64,000 bases of DNA, taken from the NCBI GenBank assembly GCA_037903475.1, contig JBAJFG010000610.1:620001-684000 (forward strand). The letters are read 5' to 3'. The notes beneath the pieces were generated by a model. It did no database searches. It saw only the letters and a list, made by a program, of their open reading frames with translations, and had not been told where the DNA came from. Shown here one piece after another: positions 1-18,003 of the stretch. Position 1 is the stretch's first letter, and each line of letters begins with the position of its first letter. The stretch is from Ancylostoma caninum (Eukaryota; Nematoda; Chromadorea; Rhabditida; Ancylostomatidae). A program made the translations under genes and the position numbers.

Positions 1-261
1 CCACTGACTTGTATAATCTAATATTTTCAAAGCATTTTGAGGTGCCTTCCAGCGCAGTTACTCCGCAAGGGAAAGGTAAATAATAGCGTATCTGGTATTA
101 GACTTTCGTGTCATTAGTTGTGGTTTTTGTGGCTAGTTGTCATAACGAAGAAAAAACATGTGTTTCTTTCTTACACTTTTTCAGTGATTTATTTTGAGTC
201 TTGAGTTAGTGCTGTGCTCGTCCCGCACATCATTTCATGAATAGTATTTTGTGTATTTTAG
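1..261. other. intron of the upstream gene
   Basis: AT-rich, with no sustained open frame. It ends in a pyrimidine-rich acceptor (TATTTTAG at 254-261) directly before the exon at 262, so it is read as the last intron of a plus-strand gene that begins outside the window. Confidence 0.6.
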
Positions 262-408
262 CAACGACGACCGCAGCCGCCGCACTACCAGCAAGGTAGC
301 CCGGCCCAGAACGGGCAGCCGCGGTACGACCGTCCTCCAGGCGAACCTCTCTACGCCTCAGTTCGGAAAGGAAACCCTCCCCGAGGCGTGGACGACAGCT
401 GGGTCTGA
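262..408 (+). CDS. 3'-terminal coding exon of an unidentified gene, with a C-terminal PDZ-ligand-like tail
   Basis: After the acceptor at 260-261 the frame CAA CGA CGA runs 48 codons to TGA at 406-408. It is GC-rich and codon-like against AT-rich flanks. The tail is rich in Gln, Pro and Arg, carries a tyrosine motif (LYASVRK) and ends VDDSWV. The last four residues fit a class I PDZ ligand (S/T-x-hydrophobic). Such tails are common on adhesion molecules and receptors that bind scaffold proteins, so a cytoplasmic tail of a membrane protein is a reasonable inference. The rest of the protein lies to the left of the window, and neither family nor incoming phase can be checked; phase 0 is assumed because it gives an open frame to the stop. 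Confidence 0.6.
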   Translation, partial: QRRPQPPHYQQGSPAQNGQPRYDRPPGEPLYASVRKGNPPRGVDDSWV

Positions 409-1173
409 TAACCATGACGTCATAGGTTTTAAACTTCACAAAGTTCAAAATTTCATCCATGTACCTGTGATAGCTGCGTGATGTAATCAGAGTAGATGTT
501 TTATCTCCAGTGCACTGCCATTATGTGTTAGGTCTGGTTAGGCAATTAACCCTCGTACCTGTTGTCTTTTTTTTATCATCGCAAACCACTTCCCATGTCA
601 AAATCTCATCTCTTACTTATTGTTCTCACCGGTACCATTGAGCAAAGATTTTGTAGTCAGAATATTTATCGTCATACATGTGCTTGTATTCCTGTACATA
701 GTGTGTGTGACTGAGGTGCATTCAACACTTACTGCTATGTGCTAACTGATGATTTTACCGAACGTGCAGATGATTATAGAGTATGATGTGCTCCCGTTCA
801 CTTGATGTCCTCATTCGAAGCGAGTGTGTTCCTCTGGACTTTCGCATTTTTTTTCCAGAAATGTGGCAGCGGGTAGGCCGGGCGCTGTCACATAGTTTAG
901 CTCACCTTTTTTTGCTCTCGCTCCTAGTGTTTCTCCTGAATCGTTCGCTTCGAGGACCCAGATTTCACTTTCTGTTCGATGTACCAACTTACTGTTCTCT
1001 TATCTTTCATGTTTGTAAATGTTCGTTTTAGAGTGACCGAAAGGTGATAAATTTATTCTTCCTACCAGTTTTATGAAGCAGTTTTGAAGGCGTTTTGGAG
1101 GCTCTAATATTTTGTTGATAAGATGGGACTACTCGTTTGGGATTTGGGAGAATGTTGGTCTACCAGGTGGAAA
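409..1173. other. 3' UTR and intergenic stretch
   Basis: AT-rich sequence after the stop at 408. No canonical AATAAA was found close by and no exon-like segment with splice signals was recognised. Short open frames (for example 783-1031) have no coding character. Confidence 0.5.
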
Positions 1174-1746
1174 TTAAAGGAAGTCATCGTCTGTGAACAG
1201 AAACGTGCTAAATTCGTAATTCTGCCATTCCGGGATTTCCTTGTCCTCCATTCTTGGTGTGGAGAACTTTGGAAGATCTGAGGAGGGATCTTCTTATTTC
1301 TATTCATTTTGAATACCATACTGCGCGCTTCATCTGGAATTTTCGAAAAAAAATGTAGTTCAAGGCAGCAGTGTTCTGATACCACAGCAAATGTTTTTGA
1401 TACTTATTTTCGTAGGCATAAGCGTTCAGCACTCTAACCATAATTTTACCCATAATCTCCTTTTCCTTCTCATGCTTAGGTATTCCGAGTGACAGTGGTG
1501 TCCATTTCTTCCGCATACGCCCACTTGGAAATATCTGTATACCTCGGTCCTGGGGTAAACAGGCTTAGCATAGGCTGGGGATCTTGAAGACTTTTTGTAT
1601 CAGCTGATCGCTGTACTGGATCATCGAAAATTGAATACTTCGCTGTATTTCTATAGACCCCACATAACATCTGCTGGTCTTGTAGGAGTCACAATTTCTT
1701 CCTTCCACCTTGTCCTTGGGGCGTTCGTAATATCACTAACATCACA
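1174..1746 (-). CDS. candidate minus-strand gene or pseudogene with frame changes, unidentified
   Basis: Three segments on the minus strand look coding. The first starts after a CTTTAG acceptor at 1747-1752 and reads TRWKEEIVTPTRPADVMWG. It passes by a one-base shift near 1660 into a frame reading SIFDDPVQRSADTKSLQDPQ. A further shift near 1490 gives PLSLGIPKHEKEKEIM, ending at a GTAAAA donor in phase 1 (last base 1450). The last exon, 1174-1277, joins in phase as D-LPKFSTPRMEDKEIPEW and stops with TAA at 1174-1176. The last splice is consistent; the two upstream shifts could be unrecognised tiny introns, assembly indels or decay. No domain was recognised. A competing frame of the last exon is open to 1104. 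Confidence 0.33.
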
Positions 1747-1879
1747 CTAAAGCGCCTCGGTGTCCCCTAAGTCACAAAGCCTCGCTCCATCTTGCTAAAT
1801 CCTGGTTACTTGAAGTGTTAGACCCTTCAGCTGGTTTAGACCTATTTCATTCTCTGATAGATACTATTTGACCCTTCAG

Positions 1880-2409
1880 AACATCACACTGGTTCAGAGC
1901 CGTATTATTGCGTCCTGCAACTTTGTATACGCTTGGCCTCTTCACTGCGCCTCGAGACCAAGGATGAACAGATTTTTTATTTGGAAGTTCCTGATTCTGG
2001 CGTTATGCAAACCTCCAAGTCCTTGTTTCCTGAGGAATTTATATTATTGCTATATTATTGCAACAAGGTAAAGCCATTGTATGCTGCTTTTCCGTCGAAG
2101 TTCTTCACATCGTGGAATATTCTCAGATTCCGTCCCTGGGCCTTCAGTTTAATGCAACTGTTACACCATCCTCTTCTGTGGACCCAATTCATCGTGTATT
2201 TTCAACACTGGAGTTACCCCCCATCCCACCCTTCCTTATAGGTTTGTTTCATGACACCCTTAATATGGTCAGACTCAGTCTTAGATCTGTACATGTTAGA
2301 TGACATCGCTTCTCTTGCGCAATTCCACGAACCGTACATTATCATACGAGGTGCCGGACAGGCTGTGGTGCTGTACTCATCCTTTCCCCACCATCTCACG
2401 TATGCTTAA
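1880..2409 (+). CDS. candidate plus-strand gene, 3' part, unidentified protein
   Basis: Three exons join in phase. The first, 1880-2067, follows ACCCTTCAG and ends AACAAG|GTAAAG; it includes LETKDEQIFYLEVPDSG. The second, 2127-2193, lies behind a 59-base intron ending TATTCTCAG and ends CATC|GTGTAT. The third, 2273-2409, reads SVLDLYMLDDIASLAQFHEP and stops with TAA. AATAAA at 2543-2548 is well placed as a poly(A) signal. The N-terminus was not found, since no ATG precedes the first exon's coding part. I do not recognise the family. It lies head to head with the minus-strand candidate ending at 1746, 133 bases away. The last intron could be shorter with another donor, which would change one residue. 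Confidence 0.42.
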
Positions 2410-2542
2410 CTAACACCCCCCTCCCATTTTCCCATGCTTTTCGACTATTCTCGGTCCATTTCGCTTTATATTATTCCTTGTGCCTTTGCGCTTCTCTGCT
2501 GTTTTTGCACAATTTACTCGATCCATGCCATCCAACTTTCTA

Positions 2543-2548
2543 AATAAA
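2543..2548 (+). terminator. poly(A) signal AATAAA
   Basis: A canonical AATAAA lies 134 bases after the stop codon at 2407-2409. A second one lies near 2692. Either could end the 1880-2409 transcript. Confidence 0.4.
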
Positions 2549-5327
2549 TGACCCCATTGCAACTCACATCTGCTTGTGGACCCATTACGCGGTGTTTCGT
2601 TAGTGTTGTAAACAGTTCAAGAAACGCTATCTGATTTGTAGTATAAGTAATGTAACCCTCTCCCCCCATTCCGTTTTCCCCGGGCCTTTCAAATAAAACA
2701 AGTTCAATCTTGCCCCATTCTTGTCTGTCATGAGCATAGGATTCCACATTTGTTCTGTCTTATCTAACCAATGCCTGTGCCCGTCACTTCCTCCTACTTC
2801 GTGGGAATTCTACAGATTGATCATGCAACATGCAGACCAGCTTTAGCGTTCATGCACCAACTGACCCAGAAGCCTCTCTTCAGTGTTGCAGAAACAATAA
2901 ATATTAGCATTGGGTAATTTAGGGAAATGGTTCACCGAAGGAATTGACAAGAACGAATTATTCCAAAAGTGGATCTTAAAAGTTGGCTATTACTCATGCG
3001 ACAGAAGAAAGCATTTTTTATAGCAGAAGCATAGACGTGAACGCCTCATCCTACTTGGACTTTCGTCGAACCGGCCCTCCTAATGTCAACTGAAGAGTGA
3101 ATCGTCATAAAGATCTTGGCTTCAAGAGTGACCACTATTCCATAGAAAAGCGCACTAGATTATGAGAGGTTGACGTTTTAAGGCTTTCAATGCTCCATCC
3201 AGTTAGACCTTGAATATGCTTTGTCGTTGCTCCTCATTTCACACTTGATAATGGGAAAGGATGATTTTCCATTTGAAGTCACGACTTTCGAGAAACAGCT
3301 TATTTGCCTTGAGAACAGGCTACGACGATGTGGCGCTCACCGTCTAAGAAGAGGACCAAAATATTGAGGAACTGCGGGTGCAAAACCTTGAATAACTTTT
3401 ATGCGAAGGTCCTGAGGCAAGCAAACGAGAACAACAAAGGGAAAATTTTAGCGACGGATGATAGGAAACAGCATGTAGGCAAAAGAGCCGTCCTTGAATG
3501 TAGGCTAGGACTTTTACCTCACACTGTGTATTAAGCTGCACTCTCCTCACCCATCCCTTGAGAAACTTTATTCATCATTTTTGCGGGAGAAAAATGTACG
3601 AAAAACATCGACACTGAGATGTTTTCTTTTAGAATTCCTCTTTTGCTAGATGCTAGGACATCACTCGCGCTTCAAAACATTTTCTTCTACTAAAATTCTG
3701 TCCTAGCTCTGCACATAGCATGCTCTGGGAAATCTATGTATGCTTGTGCAGTTATAAATTTCGTGGTATAAAATAGTAATAATGTATACTATGAATCCGC
3801 TATGTTTTGGTCATCGCTCTCTATTACGTTACTACCGCTGTTTTTTTACATCTATGCAACTGAAACATCGAAAAACCGTGAATGATCGATTCACAGACAG
3901 CTGCGCGAAGGTTCGCTAACGTGCAGTTCTGTCTTCTTCTCATCAGATTCGCCTGGGTCCAATTACTCATTCATTTTTCTTAGCTTCTGCTTCTATGCTC
4001 CCTAACGTACGCTTGAATGAAAAGTGAGAGAATTTGACCTAATTTGTTACCCCATCTCACGTCATCAGAATCGGAGTCGAAGTTCTTTGATTGTTCTTCC
4101 GAAATCCGGAACAAAATCAGAACCCTCGCCGAGATAGCAGAGTGGCGCTGCGCTCGCCCATGGTTTTCTTGAGAGAAGGACGATATTAATTTCCGTTGAA
4201 AAATAGTATAGTGCATGCCATGACGAATGTGATATAATAATTTTTCATCATCTAAGATTTTGCATAGCATCAGTGACGATGAATATTCAGATTTTTACTC
4301 CATAAGGCTGAGCTGGTCAAGTTCAGGCACATTCGATGAAATTTGTAGTGGCGTTTTGAACCAGTACCGATTTTTCATTGAAAAATATGATGCGTCTGAC
4401 GTTGCAACATTACCCATGGACGAACATGTTCATGAGTACTTATAACAAATTAAGTCCTTCCTTAATCCACTGGCAAACTCTGACACAACTGTTTTATCTT
4501 TGGAAAAACGCAAACAACCATTTTCTAGACCGTTTTCTTTGTTTTTTTTTCTGTGATTTTTGATAGACGATCTACATACATAGTTGCTTCTTCAAAGCAA
4601 AACAGGTCTTATCTGTTGTTATTTGTTCATTTGTAGATACACTCTTGGTGTTCCTTATATAAAAAAATAATTCCATGGCAAGCGGAATCAATCAAGCAAA
4701 ACCGGTAAAAAAAACCAGAACACTTTGATGGGACACACGAACAAAAGCACAAAAAATTTTTGAACCAAAACTTAGAGTGTGTTGCTCCTGCAACTATCAC
4801 GATGCCCTCCCTCTCTGGATTGTACACACTAATCAAGTCCACTAGGCTAACTGCTTTCGGAGCTTACACCACCGAGACATAGATAAGGCCGAACAGGACC
4901 CTTTTGATTCAAGAAGTCGCAGAGAGTACGCTAGGGAAACGCTCAATTTGCTTAAGAGCTGATTTTCTGCTAGGTCCATATCAGTCAGACTTCTCTTCCA
5001 TGACCCGCTTTATCTTTCGGTAATTGTGCTGGCAAACGGTTCGTCTCTCATCATATTCTCTAAGCATTTGCTATATCGCTGCCACCTTCTTCTCTACAAA
5101 CTTTCATTTCGCAGTAAAAAATCGCTAAACGAAGGGATACAAAAATGGCGAGTGCTGACCATAGTCACTACTGTTCACATCAATTATATCGTCCGCCAAA
5201 GTGTAGTTCAGTCAATATGTTGAGGAAGATAAAAATAAAAGGATGAAAATTCGCAATACTTTCGCGTCAACCTAGTATTTGTATTCCGTTGTTTTAGCTC
5301 TTGAGCACCTATTCAATGCTTTTCCAG
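2549..5327. other. stretch without a supported gene
   Basis: AT-rich. The only coding-like piece is 3249-3365 (plus), which reads FEVTTFEKQLICLENRLRR, then a one-base shift and DQNIEELRVQNLE, a coiled-coil-like pattern without clear splice sites. If the gene at 5358 has upstream exons, they should lie here, but none could be identified. Confidence 0.4.
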
Positions 5328-5357
5328 AACTTCAGGATCAAGTAGCTTATTGGCGAG
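5328..5357 (+). promoter_or_regulatory. 5' UTR after a possible trans-splice acceptor
   Basis: TTTTCCAG at 5320-5327 is followed 30 bases later by ATG 5358. Many nematode mRNAs receive a spliced leader this close to the start codon. It may instead be an ordinary acceptor: a second frame from 5328 (ELQDQVAYWRDV...) is open for about 22 codons. Confidence 0.35.
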
Positions 5358-12910
<7,553 letters not shown>

Positions 12911-14188
12911 GTACGTCGTTTTTTCGCTTCGTTTTACAGACAATGCCGAGATTCTATAGGCGGGCATTCTCCAACTGAACACCGTTTTTGAAACAGGTAT
13001 TGCATAGTACTAGTCTTTTTAGTCATTGTTATTATTATTAGTGCGATTCTGTCCTCCTTTCAGCGCGCAAATTTTTTGATAGATATCATGCGACTGACCT
13101 GTTGGAGCAAATCATTGATGTAGCCCAACCTCAACTTTTTGTTGATGCCAACATTTTTTTCTAAATTAGTGGTTCTCATTTAGTCGTACTCATTTGCTTT
13201 GAAGACCTACATTTTTTGACACCATGATGAAAAAGGGTGACATCGTTCTATGATCACCAAGTCATATGATACGGAAGAAACGGGTGCGATTTCGATAATG
13301 AGAAGTGGAGGAGCCGAAGGTGCTGGTAACAGTAAGGATGAGACGCGCTTCAGCTTTTCAGTGCTGATAAAGGAGGATGCTACAAAAGGAGCCACAAAGC
13401 CCAATAAAAGTAGAGATGAACACAAACGGGTTCCCTGTGTGCTTATTTTTACTCTAATCTAAATCGTGGTGCAGCAGCCTTTTTATATAAATAATCCCAT
13501 ATCATTGCGTAGCGCAAGCTCAGGCTGGCTGTGCACTGCTGCAGACCGAGGATCGTTTCACCCCACCACCGAATGGAACTTTCCCGGTCTGTAGCGCAAC
13601 ACATGCGACCTCGTTACTCTGAACTTTTGTACCACGGTGGGCTCACCGTTATTTGGTATTTCAGCCATGGGTAAATGGTGCGGCCACCGTGGGCCATCAG
13701 TGGGCCCACCGTGGGCTGATCGGGGAGCTTCCATGGGCAAATAGGGGGTTTCCGTGGATAAACTGTGGGTCTTCCGAAGGAAAATCGGGGTGTTTCTGAG
13801 AGCATATCAGGGTAGTTCTGCTCCCACCGTGGTAGGGAAGTTTAGAGTAGAACACTGCGGCTGCCACTCCGCTGGCTATTCCTGGGATTGGATAATTCAC
13901 TGGAGTGACTGAGACCTGCTAATTCAGTTCTCCTTGATCAAACCATCATTTGTCATGCTCTCAATATGTATATGAGTTCCATAGCTCCGTAATGGCTGCA
14001 AGGCTTCTGCTCTGTACGACACATTGGCTCTGCCTAGTTTTCTTGCATGTACATAGTATTCTTATCAATGCTTTTCTGCCTTTTGTTTCCAAGAGAAACA
14101 CATCTACGGCAGCCTCATCGATATTGATTTTAACTCTCATTGGTCTTATTATTGCAGAAGAAGTCTTCAATAAGAATAATTTATAGAG
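12911..14188. other. 3' region of the AT-hook gene and convergent intergenic spacer
   Basis: 13250-13462 has an open plus-strand frame (SYDTEETGAISI, GNSKDETRFSFSVLIKED) that might be a further exon, but no good acceptor precedes it. 13950-14186 has an open plus-strand frame with two hydrophobic stretches lying against the 3' end of the next gene. Neither is called as a gene. Confidence 0.4.
13650..13815 (-). repeat. degenerate 21-22-bp tandem repeat
   Basis: On the minus strand about seven units follow the pattern C-CxATTTxCCCAYGGxxGxCC, for example CCTATTTGCCCATGGAAGCT, CCCGATCAGCCCACGGTGGG and CACTGATGGCCCACGGTGGC. Several units contain CCAYGG or CCACGGTGG, so the array is full of small palindromes. 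Confidence 0.6.
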
Positions 14189-15631
14189 CTAATCAAATTT
14201 GTAACCGGGCCTTGCTTTGCGGCAGAGAACAACTGTATTATTGGCGCAGGCTGGTCCGACGAGCATGTTTTCCCTGCCGCCGAATCCAGCCGCAGATCTC
14301 TCGTTCTTCACATCTACTTTTCCAAGAATTTGTTTTCCTTCAATCGTGATAACGCCGGCCGAGATATCGCCCTTGGTGTTGTCGACATGTACCGGAATCC
14401 ATTCTTTGCTCTTGTCAAATGACGCAGCCTGAAAGGTTCTGCTCAATATCATTGTTGCATCAGAATTCTGGGAAAGGAGATGCATACTTGAGGGAAGGGG
14501 ATCCAGCTGTAGTCGAATCCGCGCACATGCTCTGAGAGGTGGACCAATACTTGGATTGATCCAACGTTGCCCTTGTACTCGTTTTTGTTCCAACAGAAGT
14601 TGGCGGCAACCTGTAAAGGAAATGTTTTTGTCCTGCTGTGCTCTTATACAGTGGCTGGGAAGCCCACACCTTGCCACCTTCATTCCAAACTCGTCCCATG
14701 ACGGGCTCTCCAGCCTGGTACCATAAGGCAACGTATTGGTCGGGGTTTTCTCCTGGAATCGTATCAAGGGTCTTGTCAAGAGCTTTGACCAGCTCTCTAT
14801 CGGGCCAAGGATCCCCAGCACGGATATCCATCCACTCGTCGATCATAACTCTGGAACACACGGTTCTTGATTGTGCACGGAACCCTACGTTGTTTTGTTA
14901 CCTAGGCGGCGGTGGTCCAGGAGGCGGCGGTGCGACTTTGCAGGTGGAACATTCGCAGTGTGGTGGGCCTCCCTGTGAGTTTCTCATAATGATGTACATG
15001 TCGCTAAGTTCTCCTCCTTTCTTCTCGTACACTTTTCCGTCACATGAGAACAAAGCAATTTCGGTCTTGTTGTCTACGTATCCAAGCAGAGCTCCCTGTA
15101 AAACCGTTTTCTCGCTCGTCTTGTTCCTCGACGAGAATAGCAAGATCTCACCTCTGGGCGATCTTTCCATAGAATCGGGAAGGAGTCTCCGCAGCGAAGT
15201 AGTTGTCGTATTTCAGTTTTGTCGAAACGGTCTTTGTACTTGATCCATTCATACCAAAATCCTTGCGAGTTGTGGTCTCCTGTGTATTGCAGGACCTAAA
15301 AGAGTGTTAACATTAATTTCAGGTGTTCCAAAGTTTTATCTTGCTTACCTGGATATTTCCCTCGAGTTGCTGTGCAGTTCGCAGTTCTGCTTTTTTATAG
15401 GGGAAGGAACACTCTACAACTCCTCCATTATTCCAGGAGCGTCCATGGATTGGTTTTCCATGCTTGTACCATAGTGCAACATACATGTTTTGTTGTCCCA
15501 GTACCTGAAGAAGTCTTCGGGTTGGCTCAATGGGCAGCTTCTCGGCCACTGACCTTCACAGGGTTTGGAGGGAATGCGGTTCCAATCTTTTGAAAAGCCC
15601 ATGTATCCTCTTTCGCTGGTGGGTTCGGCAT
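14189..15631 (-). CDS. uncharacterised 371-residue protein with two YVALWY..GRxWNxGG repeats
   Basis: Complete seven-exon minus-strand model, every junction in phase: 15554-15631, 15349-15504, 15152-15295, 14902-15095, 14670-14850, 14488-14610 and 14189-14428 (TAG at 14189-14191). Introns are 49-59 bases, typical of nematodes. The product has no signal peptide ([17 protein letters not shown]). The first repeat is at residues 34-54 ([20 protein letters not shown]) and the second at 230-250 ([20 protein letters not shown]); each is followed by a beta-rich continuation. Between them lie a CECSTC cluster (173-178) and a Pro-rich linker (181-190). The C-terminus reads [16 protein letters not shown], then [18 protein letters not shown]. 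The pattern is reminiscent of, but not assignable to, DM9-type lectin-like repeats. A TATA box lies 63 bases upstream. The length and intact frames make a functional gene very likely; its function is unknown. Confidence 0.88.
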
Positions 15632-15693
15632 AGCTTCGAAGACGTTGCAGAAATTGACTGAGCGAAACTAGGACCTACTACGTAATTTTCTGG

Positions 15694-15701
15694 TATTTAT
15701 A
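15694..15701 (-). promoter_or_regulatory. TATA box of the 14189-15631 gene
   Basis: GCGTATAAATACC on the minus strand; TATAAATA itself is at 15694-15701, with the start codon at 15631. The spacing suits a short 5' UTR and suggests a strong core promoter. Confidence 0.55.
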
Positions 15702-16686
15702 CGCTCTTCAGTTTGTTTACTCGATTTAATTCAACTTTTCTGATGTTCTGGGCGATTGTGCTTGAAGTTTGCCTGAGTGCGGTGGTCCACCTGCAGTGAT
15801 TAGATGGGCTTTTCTCTGGGATCTCGTGTTTGATAAGGCGATTTTACTTGTTTTCACTACTTGCTGGCTGCATCTACGAACAGACGGTGTCGCAGTTGAG
15901 ACGTAGCGTGAACTGCTTACCAAGCGCCAAGTTTCGAGTATTCCTAGCAGTAAATGTTAAAAGAAAACAGCACAACTCGTGCTTTTGGCAGGTTTGCTGT
16001 ATGAGAGTGCTTTAACCATTATTTGTCACTAGTGCTCTGTCACCAACTTCCGTAGAATTGTTCGGATCACTGCCCAGTTCCCAAAAGGACAAGAACCACG
16101 TAAATTTTCATGTCTGCTGCCAGGAATCTTTCATACGTGTTTGTGTTCTTTACATCATCATCTACACCTTCGGGAAAGGGCCGCCATGTGATTGTTCTAC
16201 ATATGATTCTGGCGACACGCAGCTGCGATGAAACAACAGTTCGACTCAGATGTGTACTCCGCTGACGTGAACCTTGATAACAAGTCAGCAAGAGTTTGGT
16301 CCATGTTGTCGGAGTAGAATCAATGTTGAAGCCGATTTTTTGTTCCATTGCTCTCTTATCCCTCGCCCTTATTTTTTCCTTACTTTGTAGAGCATAGTGC
16401 AGCGTGTAAATGTGAACATGATTAAATGAACATGTATATTTTTTACAAAGAAAAAATATGCAAAGCTCCAATCCCAATGAGAAAAAACGGGCTGGAAAAA
16501 CACTCGATATTTATGTATATACATATCAACCAGTGACTGATCCAGAATCCAGAAATGGGCTTGGGGGAGGTGTCGGAAAAAAGTGGGGCTTCCGCCGCTT
16601 CAGGGATCCGGATGGAAATTATAAAATAACAGAAGCAACTATCTTAATGTTGACTGATAATTTTTGATAATTATCGATGATTATTA
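15702..16686. other. intergenic
   Basis: No gene supported. A 136-codon minus-strand open frame (16067-16477) has some coding-like composition but no splice signals or recognisable motif. Confidence 0.4.
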
Positions 16687-17596
16687 TTAGGTCGTCAAGT
16701 ATGAAATGTCCGATTTAAGATGGGAAGATTACGAGTTTTGTTTCTAAAGAAAGATGCAGTATAAGATATCCGAATATGCTCCTATGTTATCCTCACAACC
16801 TTTCCTTCTTAATTGCAACTTGATTGCGCCAACAGGTTGGAAACGTGGAAAGCTAGTAGCAATCATGTGGCGAGGAGCGTTTCAAACATCATGTTGAAAA
16901 TTGAACATTTTCTCCAGCAAGAAGTAAGCTAATCCTTGAAAGGAGTTGTGGTCAAATAGAGCGTTTGCCCAGTACAGTGAGTGGCAGATGGGTCCTCACC
17001 CCTGCTCCTCTGGCTCAAGCAGCGTGGATTTGTGAAAAATGATCAAAAATTGACACCCATTTTTGAGGATGAAACTGGGAAAAATTCATTTACCGAACCA
17101 CTTTTAATGGTGATATTGCTTGAGTACCTAAATAGTATTGGATTATAAAGGTCACACCTTGGCGCTTACCTAGTTTGACTCCTATCCGCTTCGGCTACGG
17201 CTTCCAGCTCATCGATATCCAAGTTTATAATAAGGCTCACTTTGGAACTTCATGTCACCTGGGCGGAACTTCCCAAACAAACGCTGTTCAGTGCATTTAC
17301 TAGCCAAATCTCCCTCAATACTACCCTGATGTTCCCAGCTTTCTCAGCTCTAATGGCTGGAAAATGGAACCTGTGTTCCAAAACGACACGATTTTTCGTC
17401 TTTGAGTAATTCTACAAAAAATGGTCTCAAACAAGAATTCGAAAACTGATCGAAAAACCAGGAAGTGGTTTTGAAAGGAAAAGGATGTACCCTAATAATG
17501 AGAATAAAGATGAGAGGAGATCTAGTAAATCTTCGAAGATAGAGACTGTCAAACTGACCGCTCATAAAATCGGACATTTCATACTTGACGACCTAA
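16687..17596. mobile_element. mariner-like element, 910 bp, perfect 30-bp terminal inverted repeats, TA target duplication
   Basis: The left end starts TTAGGTCGTCAAGTATGAAA (TIR 16687-16716) and is exactly inverted at 17567-17596. Both ends are flanked by TA (16685-16686 and 17597-17598). TTAGG-starting TIRs of about 30 bp with a TA duplication are typical of mariner elements. An intact transposase would need about 1 kb of open frame. Inside there is only a broken frame, so this is a non-autonomous or degenerate copy. Confidence 0.9.
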
Positions 17597-17799
17597 TATT
17601 TCAAATATGATAATGGAAATAAACAATTGAAGATAAGCCAGTTTTTAATAAATCTGTAAAGCAGTTTTGAATATTCGGCGACTCATTCCGCGAGGGAGGA
17701 GGGGGGGGGCATGCATCCGTCACTGGTATCAACCCATCAAACAACGAAGCGGATGCCAGAGTTTTTTTCTTGATACTTCTCTTGTTGTGTGCATAAATA

Positions 17800-17830
17800 T
17801 TAGGTTGGTGCAAAAGTTTTGTCGTCGTTT
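17800..17830 (+). mobile_element. solo mariner terminal repeat
   Basis: TTAGGTTGGTGCAAAAGTTT starting at 17800 and preceded by TA is a classic mariner end. No inverted partner was seen on either side within about 1.5 kb, so the copy is truncated. It lies about 200 bases upstream of the first recognised ankyrin-gene exon. Confidence 0.65.
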
Positions 17831-18003
17831 TTTCTTCGTCGACTATATTTTTTTCCACAACTACCAAACTACAACCTTGACAAGCGGTATGATTTCTATG
17901 ATTAGTAGAAGCCACTCTTATTATGTGAGCATGTCCGTCGCACCCTAGAAACTGCGAAGCGGAGAAATGGAAGAGTGCCAGTTGAAAGTTGTCAATGTAT
18001 CAG

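Noticed and set aside
13250..13462. Terminal exon of the AT-hook gene
   Set aside because: Open and hydrophilic, but no acceptor of normal strength precedes it, so it could not be joined with confidence.
13950..14186. 78-codon frame with two hydrophobic stretches
   Set aside because: Antisense to the 3' end of the 14189-15631 gene; T-rich sequence readily yields such hydrophobic frames.
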